DNA of 44,687 nt from Bacteroides sp. (GTDB lineage: Bacteria > Bacteroidota > Bacteroidia > Bacteroidales > Muribaculaceae): contig JAAVDH010000009.1 in the NCBI GenBank assembly GCA_014801865.1, forward strand, positions 23,243-67,929, written 5' to 3'. The first letter of the stretch is position 1; each line of letters starts with the position of its first letter. The translations under genes were made by a program, and so were the position numbers. Below the pieces are notes generated by a model. The model was not told the DNA's origin, searched no databases, and saw nothing but the letters and a program-made list of their open reading frames with translations. Shown here piece by piece: positions 14,722-22,918 of the stretch.

Positions 14722-17550
14722 ATGAAGAGAATGTTTAAACTGATTTCAGCGGCTGCATTGGCCTTCTCAGCCATACTGCCTCTGAACCTCTTTTCACAGC
14801 AGTTGCCCGAACTGCCTATCGATCCGGAGGTAAGAAAGGGCCAGCTTGAAAACGGACTTACCTACTACATCCGTCACAACGAATTACCTAAAGGTCAGGC
14901 CGACTTCTACATCGCTCAGAATGTAGGTTCCGCTCTTGAAGAAGACAACCAGCGAGGCCTGGCACACTTCCTTGAGCACATGTGCTTTAACGGCACAACT
15001 CACTTCCCCGGCAATAGCCTCATATCATGGCTCGAGACTGTAGGCGTGAAGTTCGGTGCAAACCTCAACGCATACACCAGCATCGACGAGACTGTCTACA
15101 ACATCAGCTCCGTCCCCGTGGCTCGCGAAAGCGTTCAGGATAGCTGTCTGCTCATACTCCACGATTGGGCCAACGACCTTCTTCTCGAACCCGAGGAGAT
15201 AGATAAGGAGCGTGGCGTTATCCATCAGGAATGGCGCAGCCGTAACCATGGTCAGAACCGTATCCTCGAACAGATACTTCCCGACCTCTACCCCGACAGC
15301 CGCTACGGCTACCGTATGCCTATCGGCACTATGGAGATCGTCGACAATTTCCCCTATCAGGACCTCCGCGACTACTACGAAAAGTGGTATCGTCCCGATC
15401 AGCAGGCTATCATTGTAGTGGGCGATATCGATGTAGACCGTATTGAGAACTCTATCAAGAAAATCTTCTCTGACATACCCGCACAGCCCGATGCAGCTCC
15501 ACGCGTATACTATCCCGTACCCGACAATGAAGGTACTCTCATAGCAATCGGCCATGACAAGGAGATGCCTCAGAACATGGCTCAACTCATGTTCAAGAGC
15601 GACCCTATGCCCGATATGTATCGCAACACTCCCATGGCTTACGCTCAGAACTATATTGAGTATGCCATATCCCACATGCTCAACCAGCGTCTGCAGGATA
15701 TCGCTTCTAAGCCTGATTCACCCTTTGCAGGTGCACAGATCTCATTCGGTGACTATGTAGTGTCACGCACAAAAGAAGCCATGAGCGTAACTGCTGCAAC
15801 CAACGACACCGAAAGCCTTACAGCCGGTCTTGCCGCCGCATATCGCGAACTGCTTCGCGCAGCCCGCGGAGGATTTACCGTGTCGGAATACGAACGTGCG
15901 CAGAATGAGTATAAAAGTCGCCTCGAAAAGTCATACGAAGGCCGCGACAAGCGCCTCAACGGTCAGTTCTCACGCGAATACGTACGCAACTTCACCCGTA
16001 AGGAAGCCATACCCGGCATCGAGACCGACTATCAGTTAGGTACTGCACTTGCCACACAGATACCCCTGGAACAGATCAACCAGATTATAGCTCAGTCAGT
16101 AACTCCTGACAACCGCGCGCTCCTCGTGATGATGCCCGACAATGAAGCCGGCGTATACCCCACTGGTGACGACTTCCTGGGTGCTCTCTCGGCTGTAGAC
16201 GCAGAGGAAATCGAAGCGTATAAGGACGAAATGAAGTCCGAACCTCTTATTCCCTCGCTCCCCGCACCCGGCAAAATTGTAAAAGAAGAGACCAACTCTA
16301 CCTGGGACGCCACCCTCTGGACCCTCTCTAACGGCGCTAAGGTATGGGTTAAGAAGACCGATCTCAACAATAGTGAAATCTTCTTCTCGGCCATCTCTAA
16401 CGGCACCGGCGTAGCACAGTTCCCCGACAGCTACGCAGCAGACATACAGTTCATGCCCGTAGCTATTCAGGACTACGCCCTCGGCGACTATACCCACTCT
16501 GACATCAAGAAGTATCTTCAGGGTAAGCAGATCAGCTTCTCTATCGATCCCGGCACCTACTACTTCGACATGAGCGGTTCGTCAACTCCCAAAGATATCA
16601 CTACCCTGATGGAGTTCATTTACATGACCTGCACAGGATTTGAACTTGATGCTGACGAATTTGCAGCCAACCAGACCACATACGAGAGTCTGATCAAGAA
16701 TCAGGAGAACACTCCCAACTACGTCTTCGGCAAACATGTAATGGGACTTGCCTCATCTCCCAAGGAGCAGGTTCTCACCAGTGAGGCCGTGAAGAACGCC
16801 CGTCGAGATGTAATCGTCGACATGATCAAGAAGATGACATCAAATGCGGCAGAATTCACCTTCGCTTTCGTTGGTAACATCGACATGGACCAGATGCGTA
16901 CTCTCGTTGAGCAGTATATCGCCACCATCCCCGGCAATCCCGCTACCGCCAAGCACAAGATTGACTACTCTGACAAGTCACTCCAGACCAAGGGCGGCAA
17001 GGGCATCGACACCTACACCACCGAAATGGCTACCCCCCAGACACTCGTATACCTCAAGCTGTGGACCAAACTCCCCTACACAGCTAAGAATCAGAAGGTA
17101 GCCTCTGTAGCCGGTCAGGTACTCAGCAAGCGTCTGCTCAACATCGTTCGTGAAGACATGGGTGCCGTTTACTCTATCGGTGCTCAGGGCTCAATGTCAC
17201 GAATTGATCCTCAGAACGCCAACCTCGCAAGCTCATTCCCCATGAAGCCCGAGATGAAGGAGGAAGTACTCAAAGTCATCGACGAACAGATCAACGATAT
17301 GACCAAGAACGTAACGGATGACGAAATCGCCCCCATCAAGGAGTATATGGTGAAATCCATTGCCGAAGCCAAGGAACAGAACAGCGGTTGGGGCGGCAGC
17401 CTTCTCGGCTGGGCACGTAATGGTGTAGACACCCTCAACGGCAGCGAAGAGGTGATCAACTCCATCACCACCAAGGACGTTCAGGACTTCATGAAGAGCC
17501 TGCTCAAGTCCGGCAACTACCGCTACGTAATTCTTGACCCGAAGAATTAA
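14722..17550 (+). CDS. Secreted M16-family zinc metallopeptidase (pitrilysin type)
   Basis: A 942-residue two-domain peptidase. A signal peptide (MFKLISAAALAFSAILPLNL) is followed by the active M16 half: LENGLTYYIRHNELP, the inverted zinc motif HFLEH with H82, E85 and H86, and the downstream glutamate region DKERGVIHQEWRSR. The second half (about 520-942) is the non-catalytic partner domain, with TLSNGAKVWVKKT, AFVGNIDMDQM and REDMGAVYSIGAQGSMS. Such enzymes form a clamshell around short peptides in the periplasm. The substrate is unknown. The start MKRMFK allows use of either methionine. A strong terminator follows at 17613-17657. The gene has a highly biased codon usage, suggesting strong expression. 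Confidence 0.93.
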   Translation: MKRMFKLISAAALAFSAILPLNLFSQQLPELPIDPEVRKGQLENGLTYYIRHNELPKGQADFYIAQNVGSALEEDNQRGLAHFLEHMCFNGTTHFPGNSLISWLETVGVKFGANLNAYTSIDETVYNISSVPVARESVQDSCLLILHDWANDLLLEPEEIDKERGVIHQEWRSRNHGQNRILEQILPDLYPDSRYGYRMPIGTMEIVDNFPYQDLRDYYEKWYRPDQQAIIVVGDIDVDRIENSIKKIFSDIPAQPDAAPRVYYPVPDNEGTLIAIGHDKEMPQNMAQLMFKSDPMPDMYRNTPMAYAQNYIEYAISHMLNQRLQDIASKPDSPFAGAQISFGDYVVSRTKEAMSVTAATNDTESLTAGLAAAYRELLRAARGGFTVSEYERAQNEYKSRLEKSYEGRDKRLNGQFSREYVRNFTRKEAIPGIETDYQLGTALATQIPLEQINQIIAQSVTPDNRALLVMMPDNEAGVYPTGDDFLGALSAVDAEEIEAYKDEMKSEPLIPSLPAPGKIVKEETNSTWDATLWTLSNGAKVWVKKTDLNNSEIFFSAISNGTGVAQFPDSYAADIQFMPVAIQDYALGDYTHSDIKKYLQGKQISFSIDPGTYYFDMSGSSTPKDITTLMEFIYMTCTGFELDADEFAANQTTYESLIKNQENTPNYVFGKHVMGLASSPKEQVLTSEAVKNARRDVIVDMIKKMTSNAAEFTFAFVGNIDMDQMRTLVEQYIATIPGNPATAKHKIDYSDKSLQTKGGKGIDTYTTEMATPQTLVYLKLWTKLPYTAKNQKVASVAGQVLSKRLLNIVREDMGAVYSIGAQGSMSRIDPQNANLASSFPMKPEMKEEVLKVIDEQINDMTKNVTDDEIAPIKEYMVKSIAEAKEQNSGWGGSLLGWARNGVDTLNGSEEVINSITTKDVQDFMKSLLKSGNYRYVILDPKN

Positions 17551-17612
17551 AGAATAGCTCCACTTAGCATCTATAAATCAGCGGCATAGAATTATTGCCG
17601 ATAAATTTCACC

Positions 17613-17657
17613 CACGAGGGTGCGTCGAAAAAAAACGACGCATCCTCGTGTCTTTTT
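17613..17657 (+). terminator. Strong intrinsic terminator after the M16 peptidase
   Basis: The arms CACGAGGGTGCGTCG (17613-17627) and CGACGCATCCTCGTG (17636-17650) pair over 15 bp (one G:T or mismatch) with an all-A loop, followed by TCTTTTTT. This is a textbook rho-independent terminator. Confidence 0.9.
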
Positions 17658-17669
17658 TAGCCTATATGG

Positions 17670-17699
17670 TTGCCGTTAAGTTTTTTTTGCTTAAATTTG
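17670..17699 (+). promoter_or_regulatory. Promoter of the DUF349 gene
   Basis: TTG (17670-17672) and TAAATTTG (17692-17699) are separated by 19 bases, fitting the Bacteroidetes promoter pattern. It lies directly after the M16 terminator, with about 90 bases of leader before the ATG at 17795. Confidence 0.6.
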
Positions 17700-17794
17700 G
17701 CGTCTAAACCAATCATATTGCCTCTCAGACATAGGCTGAACGGCATGTGAGACGATTTTCATTGCTCTAATCCCTTAACCCTACATCCTCTATT

Positions 17795-19612
17795 ATGGAA
17801 CTGCCCGAAAAGCCGGTTGAGATGCTCAACTACAAAGAAATAATCACTACCGGTAACCTTGAAGACAATACTGTTTCAGACGCTACAACGCAGCAGCCCT
17901 CGACTCCTACCGTTAGTGACATACTTACGGCTCTGACAGCTATGGCCGCTCAGGAAGCCGAAACCATTTCATTTGACGAAGCTGCACGCCTGAAACAGCA
18001 ATTCTATCAGCTCCACAACGAGGAGTTAAGACAACAGAAGGCGGCCTTCATCGAAGGAGGTGGTGCGGAAGCAGACTTCGTTCCCGCTGCTGACGAGAAT
18101 GAAGAGAACGTAAAAGAACTCCTTAACGTTATCAAGGAGAAGAAAGCCGCCATGCGTCAGGCAATCGAGAATGAGCGTCAGGCCAATCTCGAAAAGAAGC
18201 GCGCACTGGTCAAGGAACTGACCGAGATGAGCGAAGACACCGATAACGTCAACCGCCACTTCCAGCGTGCACGCGAGATTCAGACCGAATTTACTGCCAT
18301 CGGTGAAGTGTCACCCACCGAAAGCACAGCCCTCTGGAAAGAGTATCAGGAGGCCGTAGAGCACTTTTATGATCAGTGGAAGGTCAACAAAGAGCTCCGC
18401 GACTATGACTTCAAGAAAAACCTCGCCGACAAGGAAGCCCTGATAGCTGAAGCTGCCAAACTTGTTGAGGAAGAAGACATCATCGTAGCCTTTAACAGCC
18501 TGCAGAAGCTCCATGAACAGTGGCGCGAGATAGGCCCCGTAGCCAAAGAGTTGCGTGAGGAAATCTGGACTAAATTTAAGGAACACTCCTCAGCCATCAA
18601 CAAGCGCTATCAGACATTCTTCGAGGAGCGCAAGGCTCGTGAGCAGGAAAACGAAAACGCCAAGACAGCCCTCTGTGAACGTATCGAGACACTTGATCTT
18701 GACTCGGCACGTACCTATGCAAAGTGGGACGAACTGACCAAGACCGTCATCACCGCTCAGGAAGAATGGAAAGGCGTGGGCTATGCTTCACGCAAGGCAA
18801 ACGCCGCCCTCTTCACTCGCTTCAGAGCCGCTTGTGACAACTTCTTCGCGCGCAAAGCCGAGTACTTCCGCACGATGAAAGAGGAGCTTAACGAAAACTT
18901 GCTTAAGAAAACCGCTCTCTGCGAACAAGCCGAGGCTCTGAAGGACAGCACCGACTGGCGCAAAACCTCTGACCGACTCGTTGAACTTCAGAAGGAATGG
19001 AAGGAAATCGGCACTGTTGCAAAGCGCCACAGCGACGCCATTTGGAAGCGTTTTCAGGAGGCGTGTGACTACTTCTTCGAGCAGAAAAAACAGGCGACTT
19101 CAAGCCAACGCAAGGAAGAGCGAGATAATCTTAAGGCTAAGCAGGAAATAATTGAAAAACTCAAAGAATTAGGTAGTGAAAATAGCGACCTTACCCGCGA
19201 AAATGCCATTAAAAAGCTCAATGAACTGCGTGCTGCATGGCAGTCTGTAGGTCATGTACCCTTCAAGGAAAAGGACAAGGTGCAGGAGACATACCGTGTG
19301 CTTGTAGGTGAGCTTTCCAAGAAATTAGACGTGCGCGAGACGCGCTCACGCATGGCATCGTTCGAGAACTCCATCAAGGAGATAGCCGCCGAGGGTGGCA
19401 ACCGCCTCGGTAGAGAACGCGAACGCCTGGCCCGTGTGCTCGAAAACCGTCGTCAGGAGCTGCACACCTATGAGAACAACATGGGTTTCCTCAGCTCAAA
19501 GAGCAAGAGCGGCGACTCACTCCTGCGCGAGATGGAGCGCAAGATGAACCGCATCCGCGAAGACATCGCTGATCTCGAGAATAAGATTCGTCTCATAGAC
19601 GAACAACGATAA
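17795..19612 (+). CDS. DUF349 repeat, coiled-coil protein
   Basis: A 605-residue cytoplasmic protein, strongly helical and charged. It consists of several consecutive DUF349 units of about 70 residues, each with a W-containing helix pattern: LWKEYQEAVEHFYDQWKVNK, LHEQWREIGPVAKELREEIW, WKGVGYASRKANAALFTRFR, LQKEWKEIGTVAKRHSDAIW and LRAAWQSVGHVPFKEKD. A terminal coiled coil (RMNRIREDIADLENKIRLID-like) closes it. The domain's biochemical role is unsettled; in other bacteria DUF349 proteins have been tied to envelope or ribosome-related phenotypes. It has its own promoter and is separated from the sugar transferase gene by a large inverted repeat. Confidence 0.85.
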   Translation: MELPEKPVEMLNYKEIITTGNLEDNTVSDATTQQPSTPTVSDILTALTAMAAQEAETISFDEAARLKQQFYQLHNEELRQQKAAFIEGGGAEADFVPAADENEENVKELLNVIKEKKAAMRQAIENERQANLEKKRALVKELTEMSEDTDNVNRHFQRAREIQTEFTAIGEVSPTESTALWKEYQEAVEHFYDQWKVNKELRDYDFKKNLADKEALIAEAAKLVEEEDIIVAFNSLQKLHEQWREIGPVAKELREEIWTKFKEHSSAINKRYQTFFEERKAREQENENAKTALCERIETLDLDSARTYAKWDELTKTVITAQEEWKGVGYASRKANAALFTRFRAACDNFFARKAEYFRTMKEELNENLLKKTALCEQAEALKDSTDWRKTSDRLVELQKEWKEIGTVAKRHSDAIWKRFQEACDYFFEQKKQATSSQRKEERDNLKAKQEIIEKLKELGSENSDLTRENAIKKLNELRAAWQSVGHVPFKEKDKVQETYRVLVGELSKKLDVRETRSRMASFENSIKEIAAEGGNRLGRERERLARVLENRRQELHTYENNMGFLSSKSKSGDSLLREMERKMNRIREDIADLENKIRLIDEQR

Positions 19613-19616
19613 AGTA

Positions 19617-19682
19617 CTAAGCACCTGTTTTAATTCGTGTGAAGTACAAACCATTAGCGCGCGAATTAAAACAGTTTCTTAG
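19617..19682. repeat. Inverted repeat containing the AAACTGTTT motif
   Basis: Arms 19617-19637 and 19662-19682 are reverse complements at 19 of 21 positions (CTAAG, CTGTTTTAATTCG shared) around a 24-base loop. It starts four bases after the DUF349 stop codon and may act as a transcription end. Its right arm contains AAACAGTTTCTTAG, a motif repeated at 10000-10013 and, in variants, elsewhere. Confidence 0.65.
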
Positions 19683-19725
19683 GGTATAAATCCTTTTAAA
19701 ATTCTGACATTCGTAGACCCGGATA

Positions 19726-21114
19726 ATGGCAGGGGTATATCAGAGAGGCCGATATGGCCGATACCTTCACATACTTCTTGGAGTAGCCGACCTTGTGGTG
19801 TTGAACATCGTGTTTTACATGGCCACGTTCTTCGACGCTGCTCTTGTGGCCGACCGTCCCCGCACGGTGTGGCTACTGGCCAATCTTGCCCTGCTGCCTA
19901 TCACCAAATGGCTCCAGACAAGCAATAACCAGCGCTCTTTACAGATGCAGTATCTCATCTCCAATACTCTCAAGGGGTTGGGGCTGCATGCGCTGTTATT
20001 TATTGTGGCTATGACCTTCGTAGGTATAGATATCGAATGGTGGGTATATCTGAAGTTCTACTTCACCTTTCTATGGATATTCCTGATATGGGGCATAGTG
20101 TCACGCCTGTTGGTAAAACGCCTTCGACGTTCGGGCTACAACTTCAGTCGCGTGGCGATAATGGGCACCAATCCTACGGCTCTACGATTGGGTCACGAGC
20201 TTAACAACGACTCGGCTTTCGGATATAAATTGCTCGGCTACTTCGGCGAAAAGCCTAAGGGCGAATTCCCTATGGAGGAATACCGCGGCACGATTGATCA
20301 GTTTGCCGATTTCGTTAAGCTGCATAAGGTAGACGAAATATTCTGCACGCTGTCCGGCGAGAAAGAGGAGGAAATCAAACACACCATAGAGGTGTCAGAT
20401 GACAACATGGTGCGCTTCTACTACATACCGCAGCTCGGGCGCTACGTAACCCGCAGTTTTGAACTCAGTTCCATAGGCCCGTTGCCTATAATGGGTGTGC
20501 GCCATAATCCTCTCACCCGTATGTCAAACCGCATTCTCAAACGCAGTTTCGACATCATATTCTCTACCGTATGCCTCATCTGCTCCCCTATAATCTTCAT
20601 ACCTGTAGCCATAGCCATCAAGCTCTCATCACCCGGCCCAATATTCTTCAAGCAGAAGCGAACGGGCTATAAAGGCAAGGAGTTTGACTGCTATAAGTTC
20701 CGCACTATGAAGGTCAATTCGCAGGCCGACAGCATGCAGGCCACCAAGGATGATCCCCGCAAAACCCGGATTGGTAATTTCCTGCGCAAAACCAGCATTG
20801 ACGAACTTCCACAGTTTATCAATGTATTAAAGGGGGATATGTCGGTAGTAGGTCCACGTCCTCACATGCTCAAGCATACGGCAGAGTACAGCGCACTGAT
20901 TGACAAATATATGGTGCGCCACCTCGTAAAGCCCGGCATCACCGGATGGGCTCAGGTCAACGGATTCAGAGGCCAGACCGAGGAGCTGTGGCAGATGGAG
21001 GGACGTGTAGCTCACGACGTGTGGTATATCGAGCACTGGACATTTTTCCTTGATATGAAAATCATAGTGCGTACCGTCACCAACGCTCTAAAAGGAGAGA
21101 AAAACGCCTTCTAA
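19726..21114 (+). CDS. Polyprenyl-phosphate sugar-1-phosphate transferase (WcaJ-like)
   Basis: A 462-residue initiating glycosyltransferase that loads a sugar-1-phosphate onto undecaprenyl phosphate for surface polysaccharide synthesis. The N-terminal half has about four membrane helices, then a nucleotide-binding-like CoA_binding_3 domain ([20 protein letters not shown]). The catalytic domain starts at [20 protein letters not shown] with a re-entrant helix, then [49 protein letters not shown] and [16 protein letters not shown]. Length and motifs are standard. The donor (glucose or other) is not determined. No other capsule genes follow; the next gene is convergent. Confidence 0.92.
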   Translation: MAGVYQRGRYGRYLHILLGVADLVVLNIVFYMATFFDAALVADRPRTVWLLANLALLPITKWLQTSNNQRSLQMQYLISNTLKGLGLHALLFIVAMTFVGIDIEWWVYLKFYFTFLWIFLIWGIVSRLLVKRLRRSGYNFSRVAIMGTNPTALRLGHELNNDSAFGYKLLGYFGEKPKGEFPMEEYRGTIDQFADFVKLHKVDEIFCTLSGEKEEEIKHTIEVSDDNMVRFYYIPQLGRYVTRSFELSSIGPLPIMGVRHNPLTRMSNRILKRSFDIIFSTVCLICSPIIFIPVAIAIKLSSPGPIFFKQKRTGYKGKEFDCYKFRTMKVNSQADSMQATKDDPRKTRIGNFLRKTSIDELPQFINVLKGDMSVVGPRPHMLKHTAEYSALIDKYMVRHLVKPGITGWAQVNGFRGQTEELWQMEGRVAHDVWYIEHWTFFLDMKIIVRTVTNALKGEKNAF

Positions 21115-21174
21115 CGGTAGAAATCCGCGCGCACTTAGGCACGGCGCAAAGCTTACTTATAAAAAAAAGCTTAG

Positions 21175-22560
21175 TTACCAGCACTCCGTCTTGTCAGCTA
21201 TCTCCGCTATGGTATGGCGCGAATAGACCGGATCAAGTCCACGCGCACGCTGTGAAAGATAATCGTTGAGCAACACCGATACATACCTACCGAGAATCAC
21301 TATGGCCACGAGATTGCACAACGTCATGAGCCCCATGGTGATATCGGCCAACGCCCATACGAGCTGAAGCGAAGCTACCGATCCGATAAGCACCATCAGC
21401 GAAGCGAACAAGCGTAGGGCCGTTCGCCAGGCCTTTGACTCATGAATGAAGGCAAGATTAGTCTCCCCGTAATAATAGTTAGCTATGATACTGGTAAAGC
21501 CGAAGAAGACTATGGCGAGCGCCACAAACATAGTGGCGACCATACCTACCTCATCTTCAAGTGCCGCCTGGGTGAGCTCAATACCAGTCAGTCCGGTATC
21601 AAACATGCCGCTGCAGAGTATGATAAAAGCCGTAGCGCTACACACCAGAAGAGTATCGGTATACACTCCGAGCGTCTGCAACAAGCCCTGCTTTACCGGA
21701 TGGCTCACAGAAGCCGTGGCGGCAGCATTAGGAGTAGAGCCCTCACCCGCCTCATTGCTAAACAAGCCTCGCTTTACACCCATTATAATCGTCATGCCCA
21801 ATCCTCCCGACACTACCTGTTCAAATCCAAAGGCATTCTCTACGATAAGAGCCATCACATGGGGAAAATACGTGATACGCACAGCGATCACATACAACGC
21901 CAGTAGTAGATACAGAATGGCCATAACGGGGACTACTACCTGATTGAGTCGGGCTATACGCTGTATACCACCCCAGATAACTACCAGAGTCAGGAGGGCG
22001 GTAACGATACCAACCCACAGGCGATCAATGCCGAAACTATTGTTTAGCGCTATGGCAATGGTATTGGACTGCACAGAGTTAAACGCCAAGGCGAATGTAA
22101 CGGTAATCAGTACGGCAAACGTCACAGCAAACCATCGCTTACCTATGCCCTTCTGAATATAGTAGGCCGGACCTCCACGAAACGACTCACGTGACTTCTC
22201 CTTGAAAAGCTGAGCAAGAGTAGACTCCACAAAAGCATTTGCCGCTCCGAGCAAAGCCACTACCCACATCCAGAATACGGCACCAGGTCCTCCGAGAGCA
22301 ATAGCTATAGCCACCCCGGCAATGTTCCCGGTGCCCACACGCGAGGCAAGCGACACGGCGAACGCCTGAAACGAACTTATACCGCCATCGCGGCCAGAAT
22401 CAGGTGACTTTCCTGAGGATAGGAGCAGCCGAAACATCTCCCCTATCATACGGAACTGCACTCCACGCAATCGAATCGTGAAGTATAGTCCGGCTCCCAG
22501 CAGGAGAGCTACGAGCAGATATGTCCAGAGAAAATCATTTATAGCATCAATTACGAGCAT
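21175..22560 (-). CDS. Sodium:alanine (AGCS family) symporter
   Basis: A polytopic membrane protein of about 461 residues with some 10-11 hydrophobic segments. AGCS hallmarks are visible: SFQAFAVSLASRVGTGNIAG near the N-terminus, GGPGAVFWMWVVALLGAANA, SRESFRGGPAYYIQKGIGKR and GVKRGLFSNEAGEGSTPNAA. It should take up alanine or glycine with sodium. An in-frame ATG at 22623 would add 21 hydrophilic residues, but a TATATTTG -7 box at 22601-22608 would place the transcript start after it; the start MLVIDAINDF at 22560 is therefore chosen. Confidence 0.92.
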   Translation of the reverse strand: MLVIDAINDFLWTYLLVALLLGAGLYFTIRLRGVQFRMIGEMFRLLLSSGKSPDSGRDGGISSFQAFAVSLASRVGTGNIAGVAIAIALGGPGAVFWMWVVALLGAANAFVESTLAQLFKEKSRESFRGGPAYYIQKGIGKRWFAVTFAVLITVTFALAFNSVQSNTIAIALNNSFGIDRLWVGIVTALLTLVVIWGGIQRIARLNQVVVPVMAILYLLLALYVIAVRITYFPHVMALIVENAFGFEQVVSGGLGMTIIMGVKRGLFSNEAGEGSTPNAAATASVSHPVKQGLLQTLGVYTDTLLVCSATAFIILCSGMFDTGLTGIELTQAALEDEVGMVATMFVALAIVFFGFTSIIANYYYGETNLAFIHESKAWRTALRLFASLMVLIGSVASLQLVWALADITMGLMTLCNLVAIVILGRYVSVLLNDYLSQRARGLDPVYSRHTIAEIADKTECW

Positions 22561-22600
22561 ACGATAAAGAAAAGAGATAGTTACAGAATAGTATTCTTGA

Positions 22601-22608
22601 CAAATATA
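22601..22608 (-). promoter_or_regulatory. Probable -7 box of the AGCS symporter gene
   Basis: Minus-strand TATATTTG matches TAnnTTTG exactly and lies about 40 bases before the chosen ATG. It decides between two possible translation starts. Confidence 0.5.
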
Positions 22609-22794
22609 ACCATTTGACACCATACTACGAAATCCGCTCCCCCATATACTCTCATTTTTGATAACATTACTTCTTCCATCACATTTATTTCGTTAATTAA
22701 CCTTACAGGAGGAGATGTACATAATCATAGAGAGGATAGGATGACTTTTCAGCCTCTTTATCAGTTGTGCAACGTGGTTGCGATAATTCTTTTG

Positions 22795-22864
22795 TACTTT
22801 TGTGAGTAAGAAAGTAAGAGAGTGTCATTTAATTTCAGGAAGGATATAATATTGCTTACTTTTG
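22795..22864 (+). promoter_or_regulatory. Two candidate -7 boxes upstream of the copper ATPase
   Basis: TACTTTTGTGA occurs twice, at 22795-22805 and 22857-22867, each containing an exact TAnnTTTG box. Neither has a clean TTTG -33. The 62-base spacing suggests a small duplication or tandem promoters. Nothing else is evident in the 358-base gap except the repeated ATGACNCATAATA at the start region. Confidence 0.4.
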
Positions 22865-22918
22865 TGAATAAAATGACGCATAATAAAATAGCTCTTGAAT
22901 AATATCACTCATAAGAAT

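Noticed and set aside
15025-15675. A 216-codon open frame antisense to the M16 peptidase
   Set aside because: It lies opposite the catalytic domain, whose motifs are clear on the plus strand; the antisense product has no recognisable features.
21175-22623. Longer version of the AGCS symporter starting at 22623
   Set aside because: The added residues precede the first membrane helix without family similarity, and a -7 box lies inside that extension.
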